From the NCBI RefSeq assembly GCF_014850955.1, contig NZ_JACXSS010000001.1, forward strand, positions 4,712,001 through 4,776,000: a DNA stretch of 64,000 nt, given 5' to 3'. This document shows positions 18,230 to 26,478 of this stretch, one piece after another. This stretch comes from Methylomonas albis (GTDB lineage Bacteria > Pseudomonadota > Gammaproteobacteria > Methylococcales > Methylomonadaceae). Every line of letters starts with the position of its first letter. Position 1 is the stretch's first letter. A program made the position numbers and the translations under genes. The notes beneath the pieces are model-generated. The model ran no database searches. It saw only the letters and a program-made list of their open reading frames with translations, and was not told the DNA's origin.

Positions 18230-20030
18230 TTGTCTTACCAACCTCTGTCGGCATATTGGATGGCAATAGCCTGCACAGCAGGGTGTATAGTTTCTGCGGA
18301 TCCAACGGCTTATGTAACACCAGATAGCCTTCCTGCTCGGCTTGGTTTAGTGCGGGAGAATTGAACTCGCCGCTGATCATTGCCCCGGCGGCCTCCGGGC
18401 AGCGTTCCAGCAAGGCTTGCAACAACTCGAAACCGCTTTCGCCGGAGCGCAAACGCTGGTCGCAAAAAATCGCGTCCGGCGTGAAACCGGCATCAAGCAA
18501 AGCAAATGCTTCGTTGGCCGATGCCGCGCAAGCTGCTTCCACCCCCCAGGAGTTCAACAACGCTAGCCAGGCGCCGCGCACTTGCGGTTCGTCGTCGATA
18601 ATTAGGCACCTGCCACCCAAGAGCTCGCCGTGAGAGGCCGGCAGCAATGCCTGCTCGCGCGCCGCCGACCGCTGTTCGTTGCTTTGCGCGGCGAGCAATC
18701 GCAACCAGAAACGAGAACCTCGACCTTCTCGCGAACTCAAACCTTGGCTGGCGCCCATTAAATCAGCGCAACGCGCCACCACGGCCAAGCCCAAGCCATG
18801 GCCGGCGTTATCGATGCGCCAGGCATGCTCCGGACGAAAAAACGGTGAATAGATGCGTTGTTGGTCGTCTTCCGCAATACCGACACCGGTATCCCACACC
18901 TCAAATTGCCAGTCGCCACTACGGCGCCTGACAGACATCAGCACTCCGCCGCGTTGGGTATAGCGCAAAGCATTCTGCATCAGGTTGATCATGGATTGGC
19001 GCAGTAACATGGCGTCGGCGACAACCAGCGCGTGACCGCCGCTCAATCTTACCCTGAGATCGATTTGCCGAGACCGGGCTTCTTCTTTAAACAGGGTGGC
19101 GACATCATTCATCAGCAGGTCGAGCGCCACGGTTTGCAGATTCACCGGCTGGGCGCCCAGCTCGATTCTGGACAAATCCAACAGCGAGTTGAACATCTGC
19201 GTCACCGACTGCACGCTTTGCCGCAAATCCTGCAAGGCTGGGCTCAACAGTAAATCCCGGTTGCGGCGGGAAATGGATTCGATCAAAAAGCCCATGGCAT
19301 GCACCGGCTGGCGCAAGTCGTGGCTGGCCGTGGTCAGGAACTGGTTTTTGGCGCGCAGTGCGGCTTCCGCTTCATCCTTAGCAAGCCGATAGTTTTCGGC
19401 CAAACGGATACTGTCCTCTTCCAGTTTGATTTGCCGTAAAAAGAACCCGTGGGAAATAACGGATTGGCGATCTAACGTCCACAGCATCACACCAGATAGC
19501 GGCAGAACCAAAACCCAATGGTCGGGAAATGCCCACGGCGCAATCATCATGCAAGGCAACCAAGCGGCATTCGCGAAACGACGATACGCGCCCAAGACCG
19601 GCGATAGTTGCGAGGCGTTTGCCGCAACGATAGTTGTCAGCACCACGGCTTGCAGCAATGTGAACTCAAAAGGCACTCTTCCCGCAGTAATAACACCAGT
19701 GGCGGCCAAGCCAAATCCGTGCAACGTCGCGGTTCGATAGACGATAGGCAGCCATTTGTCGAGTGCTCGCTCGCTGGGCAAGCGTGCTCGATCCTGGCGG
19801 TAGATAGCATTTTGCTGTCTTACGGCCAGGCCGGCAAGTAGGTAAGACAAGGTCCAAAGCCAATAACCTTCCGGGTTCAATCCCAAGCTGTATTGCCAAT
19901 AACCAAAGGCAACACCGGAAATGGGTAGCAGGCCGATGCCGTGAACCAGGCGGCCATATGTCATATCCAGGAGTCTAGCCCGTCCTTCCGTACCAACATC
20001 GGCAAATGTTAACTTGAGTTCGCCCCCCAT
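18210..20030 (-). CDS. Membrane-bound hybrid histidine kinase
   Basis: A 606-residue sensor kinase. Residues about 25-190 hold several hydrophobic helices (membrane sensor of the 6-7 TM type, no periplasmic loop of note). The HisKA domain has phospho-acceptor His238 in 'TTASHDLRQPVHAMGF'. The ATPase domain has N-box Asn354 and 'DTGVGIAEDD' / 'GHGLGLAVVARCADLMGA'. The C-terminal receiver has the 'LIIDDEP' acid pair, Asp525 in 'IFCDQRLRSGESG', and Lys575. The receiver may tune or reverse phosphotransfer to the regulator encoded just upstream. The ATG at 20030 overlaps the regulator's stop (TGATG), showing translational coupling; a GTG one codon earlier is an alternative. A truncated duplicate lies at 23110-23454. 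Confidence 0.9.
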   Translation of the reverse strand: MGGELKLTFADVGTEGRARLLDMTYGRLVHGIGLLPISGVAFGYWQYSLGLNPEGYWLWTLSYLLAGLAVRQQNAIYRQDRARLPSERALDKWLPIVYRTATLHGFGLAATGVITAGRVPFEFTLLQAVVLTTIVAANASQLSPVLGAYRRFANAAWLPCMMIAPWAFPDHWVLVLPLSGVMLWTLDRQSVISHGFFLRQIKLEEDSIRLAENYRLAKDEAEAALRAKNQFLTTASHDLRQPVHAMGFLIESISRRNRDLLLSPALQDLRQSVQSVTQMFNSLLDLSRIELGAQPVNLQTVALDLLMNDVATLFKEEARSRQIDLRVRLSGGHALVVADAMLLRQSMINLMQNALRYTQRGGVLMSVRRRSGDWQFEVWDTGVGIAEDDQQRIYSPFFRPEHAWRIDNAGHGLGLAVVARCADLMGASQGLSSREGRGSRFWLRLLAAQSNEQRSAAREQALLPASHGELLGGRCLIIDDEPQVRGAWLALLNSWGVEAACAASANEAFALLDAGFTPDAIFCDQRLRSGESGFELLQALLERCPEAAGAMISGEFNSPALNQAEQEGYLVLHKPLDPQKLYTLLCRLLPSNMPTEVGKTNEFASL

Positions 20031-20677
20031 CACTCTATCCGTCTGCCGCGTAACATGGTGATCACCTCGATCCGGTTGCGCGCACCCAAACGCTCGAGAA
20101 TGCCGCTGACGTGTTCCTTGACGGTTTGCTCAGACAGCGACAAATTCAGCGCGATGCGCTTATTGGGCAAGCCCTTCAACATCATCGCCAGCACTTGGCC
20201 TTGGCGGGCGGTCAAGCCCAGCTCGGCTGCGGTGACCGGCAGTTCCTTGAGCGGCTGATTGACACCTGTCACGGCAAAGGGACCGGTGTGAAACCAAGTG
20301 TCGCCCCGCAGCAATGCAGCCACGGCACGGCCGAATATCTCCGGCGCTTCCTGCTTATGCAGAAAACCGTCGGCACCGGCCTCGCGTGCCTTGTCCGACA
20401 CGGCCGAATTGTCGTCCGCGCTGATTGCCAGCAAACGCGTCGCCGGGTACTGCCGTTTCATTTCCACTAACAACGGCAGCGACGCACCTTCCGGCAGCCA
20501 AAAATCCACCACGACCAACGACGGCGGCTGGGCGGCATCGAGAATATCCCAAAACTCAGCGATGCCGGACACCGGCCGGACCTGGCCGAAGCCGCAATGC
20601 GATAGCAAAAAATCGGCGATGCCGCTCGCCAACAGCGGATGGTCGTCGATAACCAACGCGCTAGCCGAATTTGTCAC
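20030..20677 (-). CDS. LuxR/NarL-family response regulator
   Basis: About 215 residues: an N-terminal receiver and a C-terminal LuxR-type helix-turn-helix. In the receiver 'ALVIDDHPLLASG' gives the acid pair, 'LVVVDFWLPEG' the phosphorylated Asp (near residue 58), and 'FLHKQEAPE' the Lys. The HTH is 'GLTARQGQVLAMMLKGLPNKRIALNLSLSEQTVKEHV'. I prefer a GTG start at 20677, since GGGAGAG sits 6-7 bases before it; a TTG at 20683 lies too close to that site. It forms a coupled operon with the hybrid kinase. An 18-bp palindrome 113 bases upstream (20790-20807) is a candidate operator and suggests autoregulation. Confidence 0.9.
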   Translation of the reverse strand: MTNSASALVIDDHPLLASGIADFLLSHCGFGQVRPVSGIAEFWDILDAAQPPSLVVVDFWLPEGASLPLLVEMKRQYPATRLLAISADDNSAVSDKAREAGADGFLHKQEAPEIFGRAVAALLRGDTWFHTGPFAVTGVNQPLKELPVTAAELGLTARQGQVLAMMLKGLPNKRIALNLSLSEQTVKEHVSGILERLGARNRIEVITMLRGRRIE

Positions 20678-20683
20678 AGTCAA

Positions 20684-21039
20684 CTCTCCCTAATGGTCGA
20701 TAGCTTTGTTCGCTATTCTCCACCGAAGGAAGCTAGCGCTAAAACATGTAAAATGGTTGCATCTTAACAAACAGTCGGCACATCCTGACACCCTACTCCG
20801 GTAGGGTTCCGCCGCCGCGCCGCGCTTCCGATAATGCTGCCCAGGCTTGCCGGCGTTCGTCAGGGTTCCGGGCATTTGCATCCGTGTAAAACGACTGTTT
20901 GGAAAACGCTTTTTGATCCCACTGATTTATTAATCAATAAAAGCAGCCCATGACGAAGATACGGCAAATGACGAATTTTATAAAACATTCGATGCCGTTA
21001 CATCAACCTTAGGTCTATCAATTAAAAAGAGGCGACGCT
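20684..21039. other. Intergenic regulatory region of the two-component operon
   Basis: About 350 bases between the divergent regulator (minus) and a small lipoprotein gene (plus). From about 20739 to 20850 it resembles 24015-24125: shared blocks are ACATGTAAAAT, ATCTTAACAAAC, the 18-bp palindrome with TCC, and CTTCCGATAATGC. The similarity marks a duplicated promoter region. Confidence 0.7.
20790..20807. promoter_or_regulatory. 18-bp palindrome, candidate operator (copy 1)
   Basis: ACCCTACTCCGGTAGGGT: 7-bp perfect arms around TCCG. The identical 18-mer occurs at 24068-24085, upstream of a VPLPA-CTERM gene. LuxR-type regulators bind short inverted repeats of this kind, so the nearby response regulator is the natural candidate; binding itself is inferred. 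Confidence 0.65.
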
Positions 21040-21135
21040 ATGAAAACGTGCTTTCCATCGTTACCGGTTGTGGTTGTTTTAACCATTAGTGGGTGTGCTT
21101 TACGTTTGCGGGGCAATCACAAGGCGAATCCATGA
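21040..21135 (+). CDS. Very small lipoprotein
   Basis: A 31-residue frame starting with ATG at 21040, eight bases after an AGAGGCG ribosome binding site. It encodes a basic start, a hydrophobic stretch and the lipobox 'ISGC' (Cys at residue 19), then only 12 residues. Its stop TGA overlaps the ATG of the next gene (ATGA). It could be a tiny lipoprotein like the entericidins, or a leader peptide coupling translation to the next gene. Confidence 0.45.
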   Translation: MKTCFPSLPVVVVLTISGCALRLRGNHKANP

Positions 21136-21545
21136 AAAATGTTATGACAATCATTGCCACGTCCATGCTCTGTTCATGCGGTTTTATGACGCCAGCCAAG
21201 CAATATTCGGGCGACACTCTTAGCGCTGACGAGATTGCGGTAATCCAAAGTGTTGTGGGTACCCCTTTTGCCGATGCCTATCACGCGACCATCATCGGCT
21301 ATATGAAGATTGAAGCCAACGGCTCAGGCGAACAGAAGGCATTTGGGTTGCCGGGTTTTACAGACTACCCCAGCGAAATTCATGTCTTGCCCGGAGAGTA
21401 CGAAATTCAAGTCTATTGCTTTAAAGGATTTTCGAGCCATAGACCCAAGAAAACCCTGGTTTTACAAGCAGCCCAAACCTATTTGCTCAAATGCGATGTC
21501 CGAAGCGATCAGGCGTTTATCGGTGTGAGCTCGCGAGCCAACTAG
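21132..21545 (+). CDS. Putative lipoprotein of unknown function
   Basis: A 137-residue protein with a short signal peptide and two cysteines in 'SMLCSCGFMTP', either of which could be lipidated. The mature part contains 'VVGTPFADAYHATIIGYMKIEANG' and 'SEIHVLPGEYEIQVYCFKG', a beta-rich pattern as in PEGA-like or DUF2846-like lipoproteins. I do not assign a family. It starts inside the stop of the 31-codon frame upstream, so the two are probably translated together. Confidence 0.6.
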   Translation: MKNVMTIIATSMLCSCGFMTPAKQYSGDTLSADEIAVIQSVVGTPFADAYHATIIGYMKIEANGSGEQKAFGLPGFTDYPSEIHVLPGEYEIQVYCFKGFSSHRPKKTLVLQAAQTYLLKCDVRSDQAFIGVSSRAN

Positions 21546-21728
21546 CCAGTTAGGGCGGTTGGATTTTACCCGCCACGGTTAACTCGATCCATGATTTTTG
21601 CCCGGTCGAAACCCATCTTCCGAGACAAACGCGCTGTTTAGCTATACGTTACAAGACCGACTTAGCATTTTTAGTATGAGTAGCAAGGTTCTTCGGCACC
21701 GAATTACCCGGAATACTGCTGCGTTTCA

Positions 21729-22445
21729 ATGCGGACAAAATCCCCATGGCTGGTGCCGATGATCGAATCGGTGCAGCGCAGGTTTGTCTTATGCCTGACG
21801 GTATCTTTGTCGATACATCTTGGGATAGTGTTGGCGTTGACCGATATAGATCGGCCGAGGAAACCGGCTGACCGTTTGACAGCGCTATCGGTGGAATTCA
21901 AGATCCTACGCTTAGCGAAACAAGACAGGCAAAATCAGTTGCCGCTAAGTCCGCCATCCAGGATGGCCGGCGGCGGATCAAGGACGCCACCAAAGCCGGC
22001 GCGGATTTTGCCGGATCATGGCGATTCTTCGCCCCGGCAAACGAACAACGCCGCGCCGCGGACCGACAAGTCAGCGAATCCCGCACATCCGGAGTCTGCC
22101 AAGCTCGACCTATCCAAGGTATTGAACGATATGCGTCAAGTCGCCCGAGAATCGGCCGAACTTGAAGGAGGGAGCAAGTTCGATCGCCGCAAATTGGCGG
22201 TTGCCCCGGAAAATCTTAAGGCGCCGGATAGCAGGCCCGTGCAAGAAACGGAAACCTATACGCTTCCCAACGGTTACCAGCGCCGATGTGTCGTCAACGC
22301 GGACGGCATAAAGCAATGTATGAGTAAAGAGGCGGATGATGGCAGCATTTGGAATGCTAAGATTTATTTACCGGACTCGCTGCCATCCGACGGCAAATCC
22401 GTCGAATTCGCTAGACGTCTACAGCAGGCTGTCGGAAAACATTAA
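21729..22445 (+). CDS. TonB-like single-span membrane protein, unknown function
   Basis: About 238 residues. One N-terminal membrane helix ('FVLCLTVSLSIHLGIVLAL', about 19-38) is followed by a long Pro/Ser/Arg-rich linker (about 55-125) and a C-terminal region with 'TYTLPNGYQRRCVVNADGIKQCMSKEADDGS'. The topology and the SxxIHLG pattern in the helix recall TonB or energy-transducer proteins, yet there is no TonB C-terminal YP motif. An internal ATG at 21759 may be the true start; neither has a clear ribosome binding site. Confidence 0.5.
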   Translation: MRTKSPWLVPMIESVQRRFVLCLTVSLSIHLGIVLALTDIDRPRKPADRLTALSVEFKILRLAKQDRQNQLPLSPPSRMAGGGSRTPPKPARILPDHGDSSPRQTNNAAPRTDKSANPAHPESAKLDLSKVLNDMRQVARESAELEGGSKFDRRKLAVAPENLKAPDSRPVQETETYTLPNGYQRRCVVNADGIKQCMSKEADDGSIWNAKIYLPDSLPSDGKSVEFARRLQQAVGKH

Positions 22446-22478
22446 CCCTATCGATCAGCTTGATGAAAATGCATGACT

Positions 22479-23113
22479 TTAGGGTTGCTTCGTGACTTCA
22501 ATTCGGCCAATGTAGGCTTCGGTTAATTGCACGACGCTTGCCAATGCTAGCCAGCCGAACAGCACGCCTTCGGTAAGGCGTTGAATCAGACCTCGATGGT
22601 TGGTCAGAGTCGGCAGAGTCATGAACGCAAGCCCAATCAACACCAGAACGCCGGAAATCTTTAACGGGATCGCGACGCGTTTGCTCGGAATTCGCCCCAA
22701 TAGAAGCAAGCCAAAACCGCCTCCCAGATATTCAAGCGCACCGAACAGGTTATGAATTTGCTGGCCCAGGAGCCGACCAGCGGGGAGCCAGGATCACACG
22801 GGAACAGCGCACAAATCACATAAGCCGTTCCCACCCAGGAAAATGCCAGTAAACCCTGGCGATGAGTAGAGTTCTGCTTGAGCATGCGGTACTGGCAGGC
22901 CAACGCAAGCCATTGTGTCAAACCCACCGGCAGGAAAAGTCCGTAATTGATTTGGTCCGCCAATGGCGTTCCGAACGAAGCCAATTCGCTGATGGTCTGG
23001 CGCACGGCGTCGTAGTTGGGTAGCGATTGGCCATAATGCCAGTTACCCCAAGCCAACAGGCCCGAGGAAGCCAGCCCCAGCCATCCGGCAAGAATACTAC
23101 TAGGCGATTTCAT
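22479..23113 (-). pseudogene. DUF998-like membrane protein, copy 2, frameshifted
   Basis: Two frames (22661-23113 and 22479-22709) together encode one DUF998-like protein of about 210 residues: 'AGWLGLASSGLLAWGNWHYGQ', 'LPNYDAVRQTISELASFGTPLADQ', 'CALFPCDPGSPLVGSW', then 'ISGVLVLIGLAFMTLPT'. Compared with copy 1, which reads TTGGCGCCAGC, this copy has one base fewer (CTGGGCCAGC, about 22760-22770), and that is the only lesion I see. It is therefore more complete than copy 1. It overlaps the end of the truncated kinase copy. Confidence 0.75.
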
Positions 23114-23454
23114 TTCTCTTGGCTATCCCTGTCAGCGGACCGGATGGCAATTGGCGGCCAAGCAGCGCATACAAGACCACTGCGTCCAAGGGCTTGTGCA
23201 AGACCAGATAGCCCTGCTGCTCGGCTTGGTCCAGGGTCGGCGAATCGAGTTCGCCGCTGATCATTGCCCCGGCGGCGTCCCTCCCGCGAACTCCAACCCT
23301 GGCTAGCGCCCATCAAATCGGCGCAACGCGCCACCACCGCCAGGCCCAGACCGTGGCCGGCGTTGTCGATCCGCCAGGCATGTTCGGGGCGGAAGAGCGG
23401 CGAATAGATACCTTGCAGGCCGTCTTCCGCGATGCCGACTTCGGTGTTAGGCAT
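23110..23454 (-). pseudogene. Hybrid histidine kinase, copy 2, deleted remnant
   Basis: Keeps the end of the ATPase domain ('YSPLFRPEHAWRIDNAGHGLG', 'RCADLMGASQG') and then, after an internal deletion of about 340 bases relative to copy 1 (equivalent to 18393-18727), the end of the receiver in another frame. The sensor, HisKA and most of the ATPase domain are missing. The upstream break lies just next to the stop of the lipoprotein gene at 23459. Confidence 0.8.
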
Positions 23455-23458
23455 TACT

Positions 23459-23851
23459 TCAGCATTTGCCGGCGGCTTTTAATAACGCATTGCAGCTTGC
23501 TTTGTTGGTTTTTCCGGCATCGCTTGAGCCCTTGGTGAAATCCGTGCACATAGCATCAGCCCCGCTTGCCATCCCCCAGGTCGCGAATTTACCGAACCCC
23601 GACGGTTCTAAAATTTCACATTTAAAGATGGCCCCATCGTTCGTTTTAACGGTGTACTGCATGCCGTTATAACCAGCTGGCGCTTCCGTTGCCTGTGAAT
23701 TAGTAATTGTGAAGTTACCAATTTCACGGCCAATCGCCATTGATATTTTGCCTTCGGCTTTGTTGCTTCCTTGGGCGGGAGTGTTATTTGCCGTTGTTGC
23801 GCAGCCGGAAAGTACCAACAAGAGAGTTACAGTCAGAAGTTTTTCTACCAT
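23459..23851 (-). CDS. Small lipoprotein of unknown function
   Basis: A 130-residue lipoprotein: 'MVEKLLTVTLLLVLSGCATT' with lipobox LSGC (Cys17). The mature part has 'EGKISMAIGREIGNFTITNSQ', and four cysteines in the C-terminal half ('FKCEI', 'AMCTDF', 'ASCNAL', final 'GKC'), suggesting two disulphides. The start at 23851 fits the signal peptide better than a longer frame from 23893. It sits where the response regulator would be in the duplicated block. Confidence 0.7.
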   Translation of the reverse strand: MVEKLLTVTLLLVLSGCATTANNTPAQGSNKAEGKISMAIGREIGNFTITNSQATEAPAGYNGMQYTVKTNDGAIFKCEILEPSGFGKFATWGMASGADAMCTDFTKGSSDAGKTNKASCNALLKAAGKC

Positions 23852-24185
23852 TATTGATTCTCCAACGCTCCGAGTTAAAGAAACGCAGGGCATAGGAGCG
23901 CGAAAATATGCCTAACGTCAAGTTGTGGTATCAAGCGGCCCAACTAAGTGTCCAGATGGTTGTTGTGCCGGCGCAGGTCGATTTTTCTGCTGTTGGCAGA
24001 ACTAAATCAGACCGACTCAAAACATGCAAAATAATTACATCTTAACAAACCGCCTGGCCTGGATCACACCCTACTCCGGTAGGGTTCCCTGTCTGCATCC
24101 GCCTTCCGATAATGCGCCCAGCCTTGGAGCCGTTAGTCCGGTTTCCGCGTGGCATCAGTTCAAGAACAGCTTTTTGGAGAAAACG
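23852..24185. other. Promoter region of the DUF1566 VPLPA-CTERM gene
   Basis: About 330 bases. The part 24015-24125 is a diverged copy of 20739-20850, including the 18-bp palindrome. The rest shows no gene. A GGAG ribosome binding site precedes the ATG at 24186. Confidence 0.6.
24068..24085. promoter_or_regulatory. 18-bp palindrome, candidate operator (copy 2)
   Basis: ACCCTACTCCGGTAGGGT, identical to 20790-20807. It lies 101 bases before the start codon of the VPLPA-CTERM gene at 24186. This links that gene, by inference, to the response regulator at 20030-20677. Confidence 0.65.
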
Positions 24186-24893
24186 ATGAAACGTAAAATT
24201 TTATGCGCCGCGTTGGCGGCGCTCGGTACGCTGGCAGCAGGCAGCGTGCAAGCGCAGTTGTTCGACCGCGGCGGCGGCCTGATCTACGATAGCGCGCAAA
24301 ACGTCACCTGGCTGGCGGACGCCAACTACGCCAAAACCAGTGGTTCCGACGCCCAAGGCAAGATGAGCTGGCAAAACGCCGTGGCCTGGGTGGACGGCCT
24401 CAGCTACTTGGACGGCGTACGCGGCACCACCTACAGCGATTGGCGCTTACCGACCTTCAACGACCTGGGAGTGCCCGGTTGCGACTATGGATACAGCGGT
24501 AGCGATTGCGGATTCAACGTCTCCACGGCCAGCTCGGAGCTTGCTCATCTCTATTACGGCGACTTCAGTAACAAAGGCTCCCTCGATTCGCGTGGCGGAC
24601 CACAGTCCGGCTACGGCATCGTCGACGATCCGGCGACTGCCGACGACGAAAGTCTGTTTAGCCATATTCAATCCTTTGGTTACTGGCTAGGCACCAGTTA
24701 CGGCGGCGACGCCAGCAAAGCCTGGTACCTGAGCACTGCGACCGGCATGCAAAATTACATCAGCAAAGGTACCAATTATTACGTATGGGCGGTGCGCGAC
24801 GGCGATGTCGCGGCGGTGCCTTTGCCAGGTGCGGTCTGGCTGTTCGGTAGCGCGCTGATGGGCTTGATATACGCAAAGCGTCGCAGCGTATAA
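24186..24893 (+). CDS. VPLPA-CTERM protein with DUF1566 (Lcl) domain
   Basis: A 235-residue exported protein. Signal peptide to about residue 22 ('GSVQA'). The body is a DUF1566/Lcl-type domain: 'GGLIYDSAQNVTWLADANYA', 'MSWQNAVAWVDGL', 'YSDWRLPTFND', 'FGYWLGTSYGGD', and 'YYVWAVRDGD', a C-type-lectin-like layout. The C terminus is a canonical VPLPA-CTERM signal, 'VPLPGAVWLFGSALMGL' plus a basic tail, expected to be cut by an exosortase D. I chose the ATG at 24186, after GGAG. The palindrome upstream suggests control by the neighbouring two-component system. The next gene, 60 bases downstream, has the same sorting signal. Confidence 0.82.
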   Translation: MKRKILCAALAALGTLAAGSVQAQLFDRGGGLIYDSAQNVTWLADANYAKTSGSDAQGKMSWQNAVAWVDGLSYLDGVRGTTYSDWRLPTFNDLGVPGCDYGYSGSDCGFNVSTASSELAHLYYGDFSNKGSLDSRGGPQSGYGIVDDPATADDESLFSHIQSFGYWLGTSYGGDASKAWYLSTATGMQNYISKGTNYYVWAVRDGDVAAVPLPGAVWLFGSALMGLIYAKRRSV

Positions 24894-24953
24894 CTTGATT
24901 TTTAATCCGGCGGGCGGCTTTTGCAGGCCGCTTGTTACTTTCGAGGAGATCTT

Positions 24954-25550
24954 ATGAAATTGAAATTGATGGCTGGGGTTTGGGCTATGGCTTTATTAAG
25001 CGCATCGGAGGCTTATGCCTCGCAAACCGTGCTCACCTTTGAAAACTTGAACGATGGGGATTTGGTTGACGGTTATGGCGGTATTTCCGGATGGCAAGCC
25101 GGCGGAGGATTGCGAGATTATTCCATTTACCCGTCCCATCAACCGGACATGGGCGATCGTTATTTTGCGGTTTCTTACGGCGGTGCGGAGCTGAGTTTCG
25201 ACTCGGCGCCGGTGGTATTTGAGGGTGTGCACTATAATTTTGTCGGCTTCGACAGCAATATCAGCTACGAACTGTATTACCAAAACCAACTGGTTTATAG
25301 CGCACTGCTGGTTCCAGAAGATCAGCCGCCGGAAGTTTATTGGTTGGCATCAGGCTACAGCGGCCTAATCGATAAAATCTATTTTCACGGAACCTCGGAC
25401 GGTGTCGTCATCGACAACCTGACTTATTCCGCTACCGCTCCCGTGCCGTTGCCCGGCGCCGCTTGGCTGTTCGGCGGAGGTCTGGTTGGTTTGCTGGCTC
25501 GCGGCAGGCGCCGGCGAAACCATTGCTCCCGGCAATTTGCCCAGGAATAA
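24954..25550 (+). CDS. VPLPA-CTERM secreted protein, beta-sandwich type
   Basis: A 198-residue exported protein. Signal peptide ends near 'AYA' (about residue 20). The mature domain opens 'SQTVLTFENLNDGDLVDGYGGISGW' and has 'GDRYFAVSYGGAELSFDSAPVVFEGV' and 'IDKIYFHGTSDGVVIDNLTY', the pattern of a jelly-roll domain common in PEP-CTERM proteins. It ends with 'VPLPGAAWLFGGGLVGLLA', an Arg cluster and an unusual extra tail of about ten residues. GAGGAG precedes the ATG. Probably cotranscribed with the DUF1566 gene upstream. Confidence 0.78.
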   Translation: MKLKLMAGVWAMALLSASEAYASQTVLTFENLNDGDLVDGYGGISGWQAGGGLRDYSIYPSHQPDMGDRYFAVSYGGAELSFDSAPVVFEGVHYNFVGFDSNISYELYYQNQLVYSALLVPEDQPPEVYWLASGYSGLIDKIYFHGTSDGVVIDNLTYSATAPVPLPGAAWLFGGGLVGLLARGRRRRNHCSRQFAQE

Positions 25551-25600
25551 CCATCGTGAAACACACCCAGCGCTAATTCGACTGATAGGGGACGCGGCTG

Positions 25601-26464
25601 ATGAAATTTAGACCATCAGTAATGGTCATTCTGTTGCTATTGCTAATCATGCTAAGCGGCTGTGCCGCCACCACCCCGAATGTAACGATGGGGAAAGTCT
25701 CCGGCCGGCAAGTAGAATTTGCGATTAGTAAGCACGGCACTGTGCCGGTTGTCTTCGAAGCGGGGCTGGACGGGACTTTCGCCTGGTGGGATGACGTGTA
25801 TCCGGCGATAGCCCAAGACGCCACCGCATTGGTCTATAACCGCGCGGGCTACGGGAATAGCGAAACAGTCGAGGCGCCGCGCGACGGCCGGCATATTGTC
25901 GAAGAGTTACGTAGCTTGCTCGCCAGCCGGGGTCTGGCGCCGCCATATGTACTGGTGGGACATTCGCTGGGCGGCTTGTATATGCAGTGGTACGCCCGCT
26001 ACCATCCGCAGGAAGTGGCGGCCCTGATTCTGGTCGATTCGACTCATCCCTCGCAACTAAAAGGTGCGGGGGCTATCGAAAACTGGCCGATGTGGGTGCG
26101 ATTGGCGTTTGGTTTGCTGACGTCGGCTACTGCAGAGCGAGAGCTAGCCGCCCTCGATCTAACCGGTGACGAGGTTTTGGCGGCTCCACCGTTTACCCGC
26201 GGGCCGGTCATAGTATTAAGCGCAGCTCAACCCTTGTCTGATACGTCGGCGTTGGCAATCGACGGCAACCAAAAACGCAAAGATATTTCGCGGCTTTATC
26301 CGGGAGCGATTCAACGCTGGGTAGATAGCGGCCATGCCATTCCGCTGGAGAAGCCGGAGCCTATCGTTTCGGCAATCCGCGAAGTCTTGTCGATCACCTG
26401 GCCGAACTCGGCTAAGCCGACTGCCTCGACAAGAGACGTCTTGGCGAAAAAGGAAAAACCCTAA
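25601..26464 (+). CDS. Alpha/beta hydrolase lipoprotein
   Basis: A 287-residue lipoprotein with lipobox 'MLSGC' (Cys21). The alpha/beta-hydrolase fold shows an oxyanion-side 'VVFEAGLDGTFAWW', the nucleophile elbow 'GHSLGG' with Ser122, and a C-terminal 'DSGHAIPLEKPE' with catalytic His245. The acid is probably an Asp near residue 146 or 214. Substrate unknown; haloperoxidase- or lipase-like members have this layout. It should be anchored to a membrane in the periplasm. It follows the VPLPA-CTERM genes by 50 bases and precedes a dead LuxR gene on the other strand. Confidence 0.8.
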   Translation: MKFRPSVMVILLLLLIMLSGCAATTPNVTMGKVSGRQVEFAISKHGTVPVVFEAGLDGTFAWWDDVYPAIAQDATALVYNRAGYGNSETVEAPRDGRHIVEELRSLLASRGLAPPYVLVGHSLGGLYMQWYARYHPQEVAALILVDSTHPSQLKGAGAIENWPMWVRLAFGLLTSATAERELAALDLTGDEVLAAPPFTRGPVIVLSAAQPLSDTSALAIDGNQKRKDISRLYPGAIQRWVDSGHAIPLEKPEPIVSAIREVLSITWPNSAKPTASTRDVLAKKEKP

Positions 26465-26478
26465 CCCTCGCAGCGCCA

